Source: JAGNHS01 sp964609695 (GTDB taxonomy: Bacteria > Bdellovibrionota > UBA2428). From it: a stretch of DNA of 42,429 nucleotides. Shown in pieces: positions 8,392 through 16,850 of the stretch. The stretch's first letter is position 1; each line of letters begins with the position of its first letter. The DNA is taken from assembly GCA_964609695.1 (NCBI GenBank), contig CAZSSP010000016.1:1-42429 (forward strand). The letters are read 5' to 3'. The translations under genes and the position numbers were made by a program. Under the pieces are notes generated by a model. The model worked only from the letters and a program-made list of their open reading frames with translations. It had not been told where the DNA came from and searched no databases.

Positions 8392-8715
8392 GTGAGTCAT
8401 AAATGGGTCAAACTTTCTGAGCTCTTGCCCCAAAACCGAGCCCTCGTCATGATTGAAGCTTGGAAAGAATGCGCTGGTCCTGCTTTACTTGAAAACGTAC
8501 GATTTCAGGGAATTCATTTTAATCAAGGTAAAAGGTGCCTCTTTCTTGCTGTCAAAGACCCCGTTTGGCGACAAGAGCTTTATTATCAAAAGTCTATTAT
8601 TTTAGAACGCTTCAACGCCCTCTTAAGCAAAGCTGGATGGCCAAATCACGAACTACCCACGGATTGCTTATTCCGACTCGATTCTACGGTGCCACTCAAG
8701 TCGACTAATTCTTAG
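8392..8715 (+). CDS. DUF721 protein, DciA-like helicase loader
   Basis: A 107-residue protein of the DUF721 family. Family members called DciA load or recruit the replicative helicase DnaB in bacteria lacking DnaC or DnaI. Visible family traits are an N-terminal helix ending AWKECAGPAL, the usual W-x3-GP pattern, then a KH-like fold with CLFLAVKDPVWRQELYYQKSIILERFN. It starts with GTG at 8392, preceded by AAAGGA at a suitable distance. Its last 48 bases overlap the end of the TPR gene on the other strand. The position beside holA fits a replication role. The DciA function is inferred from the family. Confidence 0.8.
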   Translation: MSHKWVKLSELLPQNRALVMIEAWKECAGPALLENVRFQGIHFNQGKRCLFLAVKDPVWRQELYYQKSIILERFNALLSKAGWPNHELPTDCLFRLDSTVPLKSTNS

Positions 8716-10677
8716 CATTGCCGGAATATAGGATGGATCTAACCTAAGTGTTTCTGCAATTTTTTCTTGAGCGGCCTGAAAATCTCTTTTTTCAATAAGA
8801 TTCATTGCCAAACCATAAATCGCATTCACATCTCTAGGTTTGCGACTTTGAGCGGCTTGGAAAAAAATTATAGATTGATCCAACAAACCTCTTTCAGAAG
8901 CCAAATTGCCCGCTAGAATCCACGGCATTGTTCCATGATAATCTTTAGCCGTGAGCTGAGGAATTACGCGATTAAGCACCTGACTGGCCTGATCCCAGTC
9001 TCCAGTTTCTTTAAGTAAATAGGAATAAAGAACTTGTCCCAACAAATCACTTTCAACAGAAAGTTTCTTTTCAATTTGTGTAATCGGCTCAGGAGCCGCA
9101 TTAAAGGGATGTCTATTGTTTACCCAACGTAAATACTGAGCTTTGTTTTTACCAATTTCATTCTCAAAAGAAGCTAACGCAGTAATATATCCCTCTGCAG
9201 ATTCTGTGTATAACCAATGAATAAAAAGAGGAGCTCGAAGTGGAGAATCTCTGAGTAAATCCGGATCAGCCCACAAAGCCTGCTTTAATACTGAAGGAAT
9301 TTTCATTCGAACTTCTGCAGGTGATGAGCTGAGAGTCTTTAACCAAAGACCATAAATCAAACCATTATCCATATGAGATAATGCAATTTGAAATAATCTT
9401 TCCGATTGTGCGGGATTGTTTGAAAGTCCTTCCACATATCCCAATAGAGCATAAGGCAACCAACAATCGAGTGCTCTACATAAACTTTGAGCCGATAGGG
9501 CATACTTTCGAGCTTGATTTAATTGTCCAGTAACAATTCCAAAGATACTCGCGTTAATCAACGTATTGAGATCTGTTGGAGAAGCCAGCAAAATTCCATT
9601 TAATAAGTTTTGAGCTTCAGAAAATTTCCCCCTGAAGACATAGTAAAGAGCTAACTGATTAGACGCTAATATTCTTGCTTGAAATGAAGATGAAGCTGGC
9701 TGAGAAATCGTCCGTAAAAATTGCTCATCCCCCTCCGCCAAAAACAATGACCCTTTTTCATATTGTAAAAGTAAGGGTCTCAATCTTTTCAATAATCCAA
9801 ATTCATTTTGATAGAGAGTTTCTGTCGCTAAAGGTTTCAAATCTTCAGGAAGATTTCCTATTTGACGCTTTCGTAATTGCGACCGAACTTCAAGCACTCC
9901 GCTCTTGCCTGATTCACTCAACTTTTCATCGTGTCTTTTTTTAACAAATACGAAAAGTGAAGATCCAAGCACCAATATCAACAATCCCGACAAACCTACA
10001 TGCAAAGGAAAGATCGACGATATTGAAACTTTCTTAGAGCTTTTCTTTTTAGACTCTTTAACGCCTGTGGCTTGACGACTTAAAACAGCAGTCGGCTCTC
10101 GCTTCCCAGTGCTTTTAGGTTCCACTTGAGAAGGCAATGCGTCTTTATCCAATTCAAGAGAGTGTTCTTCTTCAACTTCATCCCATTTTTTAGCTTTTTC
10201 ATTTTGAGAAGCCTCTTCAGACATGGCTTCAGTTTCAGTAAGCGTTTCAGTGTGAGTGTCCGTATTTGTACTATCTTCTGAATCGAGAAGTAATCCTCGA
10301 AGATCAGGAAAGACTTGTTGGATTTCTTTCCATCGATCATGACTCACTAAAATCTGTTCTCTAGCAGTTAACAAACCAAGACTTGCCAACGAATGAATGA
10401 GATCTAAAGGAACAGGCCCGAGTATTAATAAATTATTACTAAATTTTGGAAGAGACACCTCTTCAAGCCCAAGCTTTTCCATCAAATCGGTTGTGCATCT
10501 TGCCGCCGATCTTCTTAAAAGAGCCATGGGTTGCGCTTCTATCGGTAAATCTTTTTCACCTAGGAGTCTCTCAATTTTGTCGCCCATTTCACCAGCAAAA
10601 GTAGACAAGTCAGTTAACGTGATGGACTTCGTATTCTCAGTAACTGTTTTAGTCTTGTCTCTTTTTTTAGATGCCAT
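8668..10677 (-). CDS. Membrane-anchored TPR-repeat protein
   Basis: A 669-residue protein that I do not recognise as a named family. Residues 1-130 are a compact cytoplasmic-looking region. Residues 131-220 are acidic then basic low complexity, rich in Thr/Glu (TDTHTETLTETE) and Lys/Ser. A single membrane span lies at about 226-245. Residues 250-669 are helical with TPR-like repeats, for example LALYYVFRGKFSEAQNLLNG at the start and a final repeat ending AAQEKIAETLRLDPSYIPAM. The first ATG is 8 bases after the mlaD stop, so it is likely expressed with the Mla genes. A periplasmic TPR scaffold beside the lipid-transport complex is possible but unproven. It is also reminiscent of surface or gliding-motility TPR proteins. 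Confidence 0.8.
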   Translation of the reverse strand: MASKKRDKTKTVTENTKSITLTDLSTFAGEMGDKIERLLGEKDLPIEAQPMALLRRSAARCTTDLMEKLGLEEVSLPKFSNNLLILGPVPLDLIHSLASLGLLTAREQILVSHDRWKEIQQVFPDLRGLLLDSEDSTNTDTHTETLTETEAMSEEASQNEKAKKWDEVEEEHSLELDKDALPSQVEPKSTGKREPTAVLSRQATGVKESKKKSSKKVSISSIFPLHVGLSGLLILVLGSSLFVFVKKRHDEKLSESGKSGVLEVRSQLRKRQIGNLPEDLKPLATETLYQNEFGLLKRLRPLLLQYEKGSLFLAEGDEQFLRTISQPASSSFQARILASNQLALYYVFRGKFSEAQNLLNGILLASPTDLNTLINASIFGIVTGQLNQARKYALSAQSLCRALDCWLPYALLGYVEGLSNNPAQSERLFQIALSHMDNGLIYGLWLKTLSSSPAEVRMKIPSVLKQALWADPDLLRDSPLRAPLFIHWLYTESAEGYITALASFENEIGKNKAQYLRWVNNRHPFNAAPEPITQIEKKLSVESDLLGQVLYSYLLKETGDWDQASQVLNRVIPQLTAKDYHGTMPWILAGNLASERGLLDQSIIFFQAAQSRKPRDVNAIYGLAMNLIEKRDFQAAQEKIAETLRLDPSYIPAMLRISRLEWHRRIESE

Positions 10678-10685
10678 GTGAATTT

Positions 10686-12122
10686 TTAAGGCACCCCTGG
10701 CAATACAAATAAGAGCTTGATGTCGTTATCATCAAAACGCAATCCTAAACCTGCATAAAAGGAACTCTTATGAGATCCTCCTTTTTTTGCCATAATGTCA
10801 TCTACACCAACATTGAGTTTAAAATATCTCAGAAACTGTAGACTCGCTTGTGCGCGAGCATGAGCATTGTCGTTTTCACGACCAAAATCAAAAGCTTCAG
10901 CCGTCAAAGTTAAATCCTTACCCCATGGCAAATAATCAAAAGCCACACCGCCCTCGCTCTCAAACATTCCCAAGCGAATTCCCGCATTCCACACTCTTTT
11001 CACAAATTGAAGAGAATATTTTACAGCATTCTTTTTTTGTACGCGTTCTACAGTGGTTGTTACGGGACCGCCATTGACAGAACTTTCCGTGACTTTTGTT
11101 TTATAAGTTCCCTCAGGATCAAACACCAGTTCGGCCCTGTATCCGATATCATCCTTGGGCATAATATCTATACCCAAATAAGTTTTCGTCTGAGAAATTC
11201 TCTCTAGATATTGTCCATCAATATCTACTACAACTCGAGTTCTTCTTGCTCTTTCAACAACGTTGTTAATCGTGTTCAAAGTTCTATTGAGTTGATCCAC
11301 TGTAGTAGGATCATTCACCAATTTGCCAAGTGTTCCTTCTCCATTATCAATTTTTGTCGCAATACTATTCATGTGCTCGAGTGATTTCCCCAATTCGCCC
11401 GCACTTTTACTGAGAGCTTTAATATCTTTACTCATTTGATCTGTATCAATTTCTTTAAGAGTGTTTTCAATTTTTCTGGAAATTCTATTGATCGACTGAA
11501 TAAACTGCGTGAGTTCGGGCTTACTTGTTTTCACGAAGCCCTTCACATCATTTGAAATAACCTTCATATCGCCACTCACATCTCCCACCCTTCGTAAGAG
11601 ATCATCCATGCTCGCGGCATTTTCTTTAGAACGAAGTACAGTAGAACTGCCATCATTAGCCTTCAGTTCAGCTGGTGATTGTTGGGCGCTCGCGCTCGGG
11701 ACGACCCAATCTAATGGATTAAATCCAGATTCATCCGAGCTTTTTTCAATTTGCTCACCTTGTTTGGTCTCTCCTTGAGGTTGAATCTCAATAAATTTAT
11801 CTCCCAAAATACCAAGCGGTCTTGGCACCACTATGGAATTTTTTGGAATTTCATATTCTTTATCAATAAGCAATGTGAGCTTTGCACGATTTCCTTCAAG
11901 TTCAATTTTTCGAATTACACCAATATCTATACCCGCCATTTTCACTTTAGAATTTTTAAAAATTCCTGTGGCGTCACTCAAAAAAACAACATAATTTTTT
12001 CCGTGCCGAAAAATAGGCGTATCGGTTATGCGAAAAGAAAAGGCCGCAATAATCGCACAAGCGAGAAAAACAAATAACCCAACTTGAACTTCTCTATCCA
12101 TCCCTTTTGAGGGTTCCCTCAT
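10686..12122 (-). CDS. mlaD: MCE-domain lipid transport protein, MlaD-like, with long C-terminal beta-rich extension
   Basis: A 478-residue substrate-binding component of an Mla-type ABC lipid transporter. A membrane anchor lies at about residues 14-30, then the MCE domain at about 38-115 (VVFLSDATGIFKNSKVKMAG and PLGILGDKFIEI). A linker and a helical region with heptads follow (about 170-290). The last ~190 residues alternate polar and hydrophobic residues with Gly and aromatics, as in outer-membrane beta strands (for example SFYAGLGLRFDDNDIKLLF). E. coli MlaD is about 183 residues, so this is far longer. The ATG at 12122 overlaps the mlaF stop as ATGA; an ATG at 12101 is an alternative. Confidence 0.92.
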   Translation of the reverse strand: MREPSKGMDREVQVGLFVFLACAIIAAFSFRITDTPIFRHGKNYVVFLSDATGIFKNSKVKMAGIDIGVIRKIELEGNRAKLTLLIDKEYEIPKNSIVVPRPLGILGDKFIEIQPQGETKQGEQIEKSSDESGFNPLDWVVPSASAQQSPAELKANDGSSTVLRSKENAASMDDLLRRVGDVSGDMKVISNDVKGFVKTSKPELTQFIQSINRISRKIENTLKEIDTDQMSKDIKALSKSAGELGKSLEHMNSIATKIDNGEGTLGKLVNDPTTVDQLNRTLNTINNVVERARRTRVVVDIDGQYLERISQTKTYLGIDIMPKDDIGYRAELVFDPEGTYKTKVTESSVNGGPVTTTVERVQKKNAVKYSLQFVKRVWNAGIRLGMFESEGGVAFDYLPWGKDLTLTAEAFDFGRENDNAHARAQASLQFLRYFKLNVGVDDIMAKKGGSHKSSFYAGLGLRFDDNDIKLLFVLPGVP

Positions 12123-12886
12123 ATGACACCCGCACTCTCTAAAAAATTCACAACGACCTTATCTTTAGATCGTCTAAATTCATCTGGAGTCCCCGACTCT
12201 ATTATTTTACCTCGATAGATCATGCTCACAACATCCGCTATGCGCATGGCGGCGTGAATGTCGTGACTAACCAAAAACGCTGAAGCGTTTAATTCTCGAG
12301 TCGTTTTTGCAATCAAATTGTCTATGAGTTGTGTCGTTACGGGATCCAATCCCGTTGTGGGCTCATCGCAAACTAATATCTCGGGATTGAGCGCCATTGC
12401 TCTGGCGATGCCCACTCTTTTTTTCATTCCACCCGAAAGTTCTTCAGGCATTTTTTTGACATAGCCCTTCAATTCAACACGATCCAAGAGCTCATCCACC
12501 TTATCTATAATCTGCTGCTCAGTCATATCTCTTCTATGTTCACGAAAAGGGAAAGCCACATTTTCAAATACCGACAAGCTGTCAAACAGGGCCACGCTTT
12601 GAAATAGCATTCCAAAACTTTTTCTCATTTCTCTCACCTGATACTCATCTAGCGTTGCCAAATCTGCGCCCTTAACTCTAACGAGACCTTTGTCGGGCTT
12701 CATTAATCCAAGAGCATGTCGAATCGTAACGCTCTTTCCAGTTCCGGAAAATCCAATGAGCACATGAATAGATCGAGGAAGTATTTTTAAAGACATTTCA
12801 TCTAGAATAGGTCCATGCTCAGGGCCAAAACTTTTAGTGACAGCTTCAAATTCTATAACTGGTTCCAAATCAGGATTTTTTATCAT
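12119..12886 (-). CDS. mlaF: ABC transporter ATP-binding protein MlaF
   Basis: A 255-residue cytoplasmic ATPase of the Mla phospholipid transporter. Walker A reads GFSGTGKS, the Q-loop LFQSVALFD, the signature LSGGMKKR, Walker B LVCDEPTTGLDP, and the switch His is in VSHD. The signature with MKKR and the FSGTGKSV P-loop are typical of MlaF. It is linked at both ends by ATGA overlaps to mlaE and mlaD, so the three should be made in step. Confidence 0.96.
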   Translation of the reverse strand: MIKNPDLEPVIEFEAVTKSFGPEHGPILDEMSLKILPRSIHVLIGFSGTGKSVTIRHALGLMKPDKGLVRVKGADLATLDEYQVREMRKSFGMLFQSVALFDSLSVFENVAFPFREHRRDMTEQQIIDKVDELLDRVELKGYVKKMPEELSGGMKKRVGIARAMALNPEILVCDEPTTGLDPVTTQLIDNLIAKTTRELNASAFLVSHDIHAAMRIADVVSMIYRGKIIESGTPDEFRRSKDKVVVNFLESAGVI

Positions 12887-13662
12887 GACTGTGTTTTCAA
12901 CCCCGTTGGCAATAAAACAGTTAAGAAATAATCGACGACTAAAATAACAACCATACCGTAGACTACCGATTCATTAGTGGCTTTACCCACGCCTTCAGCT
13001 CCATTTTTAGTGATGTATCCTTTGTAACAAGCAATTGAGGCCATCAGAAATCCAAAGATCGTGGCCTTAATCATCCCATGATACAAATCCCAAGGATCCA
13101 AATAAGATTTTAAATTATGAATATAAATTCCAGGATCCACACCACAAAAATGAACTCCTACAAAATATCCACCCACATTTCCAACAAGAATAAAAATGGC
13201 GCACAAAAGTGGAGTGGCAATAGTGGCGGCAACAATTTTAGGTGCAATTAAATATTGTTTTGGTGAAATAGCCAAAACTTCAAGAGCATCTATTTGTTCA
13301 CTCACTCTCATAATTCCAATTTTAGCGGCCATGGCTGCTCCCGCGCGTCCAGTCACCACTATCGCACACATCACTGGACCTAATTCACGAGCTAACGCTA
13401 AACTCACAGAAACTCCCACCAGCGCCGAAGTCCCTACTAAATCCAGTGCTATCCAAGATTGAAAAGCGAAAACTGCACCTGTGAACAAAGCAGTTAGGGT
13501 GATAATTGAAAGACTTTGATTTCCTACAAATTCCAACTCGTCTATAATTTGTCTAAATCGGTAAGGTTTTGAAAAAAGCCAAGCAATCGATTGAGCCACA
13601 AATATAGAAATTTTTCCTAAATCTCGAAAGCCGTTAATAACGCTCTGATAAACACTGTTCAT
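12883..13662 (-). CDS. mlaE: Mla-type ABC transporter permease MlaE
   Basis: A 259-residue inner-membrane permease of the MlaE/YrbE family. I chose the ATG at 13660-13662 (MNSVYQSVING) because GGAG lies 8 bases upstream and its ATGA overlaps the alr stop; the longer frame from 13710 runs into alr. Hydrophobic segments span the protein, with the family block LARELGPVMCAIVVTGRAGAAMAAKIG and the EQIDALEVLAISPKQYLIAPK motif that contacts MlaF. It probably moves phospholipids between inner membrane and the MCE protein. The direction (import or export) cannot be read from sequence. Confidence 0.96.
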   Translation of the reverse strand: MNSVYQSVINGFRDLGKISIFVAQSIAWLFSKPYRFRQIIDELEFVGNQSLSIITLTALFTGAVFAFQSWIALDLVGTSALVGVSVSLALARELGPVMCAIVVTGRAGAAMAAKIGIMRVSEQIDALEVLAISPKQYLIAPKIVAATIATPLLCAIFILVGNVGGYFVGVHFCGVDPGIYIHNLKSYLDPWDLYHGMIKATIFGFLMASIACYKGYITKNGAEGVGKATNESVVYGMVVILVVDYFLTVLLPTGLKTQS

Positions 13663-14792
13663 GTATTCGACTCCAAGTATTTTCTTTTTATTCGAGTATG
13701 AAATGAACAAAATATTTCATAACTGATAGTGTTAATGGCACTCGCCAATCCTTCAACAGATTGATCGTCACAAATCCAGTAGAGCCAGTCTCCGACTTGG
13801 CAAGGAACATCGGTGACATCCACCGTACATAAATCCATTGAAATTCTTCCACAGAAGGGTAACTTTCTACCCTTATAGAAAAGTCCAAAGCCAAACTCTT
13901 CTTTTGCAAAATCTCTTCTCAATCCATCGGCATAACCCAAGTTGACGGTGGCCAAACGTCTTTTCATTTTGGCTTGATACACTTGTCCGTATCCAACCCC
14001 ATCCCCTTCATCAATTTCATAAATTTTTCTAATAGGTGCGCGAAGACTCAACACCGGTCGAATTTCGTGATTTTTAGTTGGCACTCGGGAATTTTCCTGG
14101 ACTCCCCAAAGGCCTAATCCTGCCCGAACGGCATTAAAGGGTTCTCCCAATCCTATGTTATGAAAAAGACCTTCCGAATTGGCTAAATGAATCCACTTGG
14201 GTTTAGGTCCCCACGAAGTTTTCCACTGATTCATTAAAACTTTGTAAGTTTCCAAAAATTTTCTTTGTTGATAATTAGAAAATTTTTCAGCATCTTCTTC
14301 AGCTCGCGCCAAATGACTCATCAAACCTTCAATTAAAAATCCTTTTGCTGCAATCTGCTCAATTCCTTTTTCAAGTTTGGAAAAATCTTTAAGACACCAT
14401 CCCATTCGATTCATTCCAGTATTAATTTTCAAATGTATTTTATTGAACTTGGCAGTAGCCGTAGGTAAGCGATCAATATCTTCAAAGCCGTGAATCACAG
14501 GAAAAGCATTATCGGGCCACTCTTCACTCTTATAGTCCCATTCACTAAAAATTAAACATGGGTGATTGATTCCGTTATAACGAAGTTCTTGGACCTCACC
14601 TAATCTCGCCAAACAAAAATAGGGAATTTCTTTTGTGCTAAAAGATTTCTCCAACATACGAGCAATCATGACCGCACCATGGCCATAAGCATTCGCTTTA
14701 ATTACAGCAAAAACATGGGGGCTTTTTTTCAAAAGCAGTCGGGTATTATGATAAAGATTTTCTATGTTGAGCAAAATCTCGGGTGCAGACAT
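13659..14792 (-). CDS. alr: Alanine racemase
   Basis: A 377-residue PLP enzyme that makes D-alanine for peptidoglycan. The PLP lysine is K32 in FAVIKANAYGHG, and the second catalytic residue is the tyrosine at about 268 in GVGYGQVY. Other family blocks are LKINTGMNRMGW, LANSEG and FCGRISMD. The C-terminal beta domain is present. The stop TGA overlaps the mlaE ATG, so alr heads the alr-mlaEFD-TPR unit. Pairing a peptidoglycan precursor enzyme with lipid transport suggests shared envelope-growth control, which is only an inference. Confidence 0.96.
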   Translation of the reverse strand: MSAPEILLNIENLYHNTRLLLKKSPHVFAVIKANAYGHGAVMIARMLEKSFSTKEIPYFCLARLGEVQELRYNGINHPCLIFSEWDYKSEEWPDNAFPVIHGFEDIDRLPTATAKFNKIHLKINTGMNRMGWCLKDFSKLEKGIEQIAAKGFLIEGLMSHLARAEEDAEKFSNYQQRKFLETYKVLMNQWKTSWGPKPKWIHLANSEGLFHNIGLGEPFNAVRAGLGLWGVQENSRVPTKNHEIRPVLSLRAPIRKIYEIDEGDGVGYGQVYQAKMKRRLATVNLGYADGLRRDFAKEEFGFGLFYKGRKLPFCGRISMDLCTVDVTDVPCQVGDWLYWICDDQSVEGLASAINTISYEIFCSFHTRIKRKYLESNT

Positions 14793-14855
14793 AGACTTAG
14801 TTTAGCTTGATACTTAAAGCTTAAACAAACTCAGGAACGTTAAAAATGCGACACT

Positions 14856-15146
14856 TTATCGACGAATAACAAATCCAGGAGGCCACTGCGGCTGCTCAAG
14901 GTCTTCACTTTCAATAAAATCTATTTTCACAGGTTCAAGAAGTTTTTCTCGTAATGCTTTTTCAAAATCAACAACCCGCCAACTCTGGCCGTAAACGCAA
15001 ACCTCAACGGAAGCATCTGCTAAATTTTTGACATATCCTGAAAGCGAACCAATTTGCAGTGCCCACTCTTGAACCTGAAAACGACACCCTACGCCTTGAA
15101 CTCGACCTCTCAAAATAAAGCGCTTGCACATTTCATTGGCATTCAT
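14856..15146 (-). CDS. acyP: Acylphosphatase
   Basis: A 96-residue enzyme that hydrolyses acyl phosphates. The phosphate-binding loop and catalytic Arg are in RGRVQGVGCRFQ, and the catalytic Asn is in GYVKNLADASVEV. These are the two family signatures. The usual GVFFR or GVGFR is here GVGCR. The start could be the ATG at 15146 or the one at 15131 (MCKRFILRG), which is closer to the usual length. It lies between alr and a divergent BolA gene. Confidence 0.92.
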   Translation of the reverse strand: MNANEMCKRFILRGRVQGVGCRFQVQEWALQIGSLSGYVKNLADASVEVCVYGQSWRVVDFEKALREKLLEPVKIDFIESEDLEQPQWPPGFVIRR

Positions 15147-15187
15147 GCACTTTCGTTTTACTTCGATTAGAGTAAAAATTAAACACT

Positions 15188-15469
15188 ATGACGACTTCTG
15201 ACATGCCCGAAAATAAAATTCTCGACATTCTTAAAAAATCCTTCGGTCCCATTGAAATAAAACTTCATAACGATAGCCCTAAACACAAAGGGCATAATCA
15301 CAAAGGAGAGGGCGGCCATTACTCAGTTTTTATGATTTCTGAAGCTTTTCATGGTCTCAGTCGAATAGAAAGAGAACGATCTGTTGTCACTGCATTAAAA
15401 CCACTTTTCGACGCTCACTTAATCCACGCCCTTCAATTAACCCTGCGATCCCCCGAAGAAAGTCACTAA
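15188..15469 (+). CDS. BolA-family protein
   Basis: A 93-residue protein of the BolA/IbaG family, which pairs with monothiol glutaredoxins in iron-sulfur handling. Family features are the IEIKLHNDSPKHKGH segment and GGHYSVFMISEAFHGLSRIERERSV, where the conserved His and the RIERE helix match BolA proteins. A His/Lys/Gly-rich insertion (KHKGHNHKGEGGHY) gives extra potential metal ligands. It stands between divergent acyP and a GMP reductase-type gene. No glutaredoxin gene is seen nearby. Confidence 0.88.
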   Translation: MTTSDMPENKILDILKKSFGPIEIKLHNDSPKHKGHNHKGEGGHYSVFMISEAFHGLSRIERERSVVTALKPLFDAHLIHALQLTLRSPEESH

Positions 15470-15530
15470 AATAAGAAGCCAAGGGTCCTGTTAGACTTTC
15501 CTTAATCATTGGTGCTAAACACGAATAGCT

Positions 15531-16550
15531 ATGGAAAAAACCGCTTTTACTTTTGATGATGTTCTTTTAGTTCCTACTTATAATCATTATGAATCCAGAC
15601 GTTTCGTAGAAACGGCTAACACCAGTAAATGCTCGAAATTAAAGATAGAAATTCCCGTAATTTCATCGAACATGGACACAATTACCGAAAGCCCTATGGC
15701 CAACTTTATGGGCTCCAAGGGCGGAATGGGTGCACTCCACCGTTTTTGCACTATTGAAGAAAACGTTAATGAATTTAAAAAATGTAAATATCCTACATTT
15801 GTTTCTGTGGGTTGTGCCGAACGTGACTTAGAAAGAGTCGAAGCCCTTAGAGACGCAGGTGCGACTTACTTCGTCATTGATGTGGCCCATGCACACGCTC
15901 GTTATATCGGACGAGTCTTAAAACAAATTCGAGTGGATTTACTGAAAGAGGAAAATTCTTGCATCATGGCAGGAAACGTTGCCACTTATGCAGGAGCTGA
16001 TTACCTCGCTTCTTGCGGTGCAGATCTTATTAAAGTTGGAATTGGCGGAGGCTCTGTTTGCAGCACTCGAATTAAAACTGGCTTTGGAATACCAACACTC
16101 AGTAGCATTCAAGAATGCGCTCGAGTCGATCGATCCATCATTGCTGATGGTGGTATTCGAAGCCCTGGCGATATTGTAAAGGCGCTAGCCTTTGGCGCTG
16201 ATTTTGTCATGATTGGCGGAATGTTGGCTGGAACTGCCCCCACCCCCGGAGAAGTTGTGAGCGACTCTCAAGGAAAAAAATTTAAAACATATCGAGGAAT
16301 GGCGAGCCGAGAAGCTCAAGAGGATTTTATTGGTAATATGTCTGATTGGAAAACTGCTGAAGGTGTTGCCACTCGAGTTCCCTATAGAGAAGATCACGAA
16401 GCTATCATCGCAGATATCGTTGGAGGTCTGCGCAGTGGACTCACCTATGGTGGTGCAAAAAACATTCGCGAACTTCAAAGAAAACTAGATTATGTTTTAA
16501 TAACTCCAGCGGGAAGACTCGAAAGTCTCCCGCACAAAACTTTTAGTTAA
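15531..16550 (+). CDS. guaC: GMP reductase-type IMPDH/GMPR family enzyme
   Basis: A 339-residue TIM-barrel purine enzyme. It has no CBS domains: the barrel runs straight through, unlike ordinary IMP dehydrogenase of ~480-500 residues. The catalytic Cys is C177 in GIGGGSVCSTR. The segment YRGMASREAQ followed by AEGVATRVPY and IVGGLRSGLTYGGAKNIREL matches GMP reductase spacing. The SSDRYF-like flap with the Arg-Tyr pair of IMP dehydrogenase is missing. It likely reduces GMP to IMP with NADPH in purine salvage. The loop has GIGGG where the family often has GIGPG. A CBS-less IMP dehydrogenase is the alternative. Confidence 0.78.
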   Translation: MEKTAFTFDDVLLVPTYNHYESRRFVETANTSKCSKLKIEIPVISSNMDTITESPMANFMGSKGGMGALHRFCTIEENVNEFKKCKYPTFVSVGCAERDLERVEALRDAGATYFVIDVAHAHARYIGRVLKQIRVDLLKEENSCIMAGNVATYAGADYLASCGADLIKVGIGGGSVCSTRIKTGFGIPTLSSIQECARVDRSIIADGGIRSPGDIVKALAFGADFVMIGGMLAGTAPTPGEVVSDSQGKKFKTYRGMASREAQEDFIGNMSDWKTAEGVATRVPYREDHEAIIADIVGGLRSGLTYGGAKNIRELQRKLDYVLITPAGRLESLPHKTFS

Positions 16551-16850
16551 TTTTATTTTTAAGGGAGGGAGCTTTGGGGAACAAAGCTCCCAGGGATTTC
16601 ATTTAAAATCTTAAATGCGAATCCACAATTTTCAAATAGTCTCCTGTGGACAAAGTATTAAGTCCTTAACAAAAGTTAAAGAAAGTCTATTTATATGCCC
16701 CATCCTCTTTGACTTAAGTATTTATTTTTAAAGATAGCTTTTAAATTTTAGGGCACTTAACCGAATCTTACTGCCTTGCAATAATGTAAAGATTAATAAA
16801 GTCACCCTTTTCTGATTTTTTTGATTAATATGAACAGCGAGGGGTAGGAC
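16551..16850. other. 300-base non-coding stretch between guaC and the TIGR02147 gene
   Basis: AT-rich and without a supported gene. It holds a perfect 10-base-pair inverted repeat at 16567-16591, a shorter one next to it (ATTTAA AATC TTAAAT, 16601-16616), and several promoter-like hexamers, of which none forms a convincing pair. The TIGR02147 promoter must be in its right half. Confidence 0.7.
16567..16591 (+). terminator. Inverted repeat, probable terminator of guaC
   Basis: GGGAGCTTTG and CAAAGCTCCC pair perfectly over 10 bases around the loop GGGAA, 16 bases after the guaC stop. The downstream tract (AGGGATTTCATTT) is only moderately U-rich, so the terminator may be weak or the hairpin may serve mRNA stability. 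Confidence 0.5.

Noticed and set aside
10130..10270. Thr/Glu-rich low-complexity stretch in the TPR gene as a repeat array
   Set aside because: It is only a short compositional bias in a linker, without regular repeat units.
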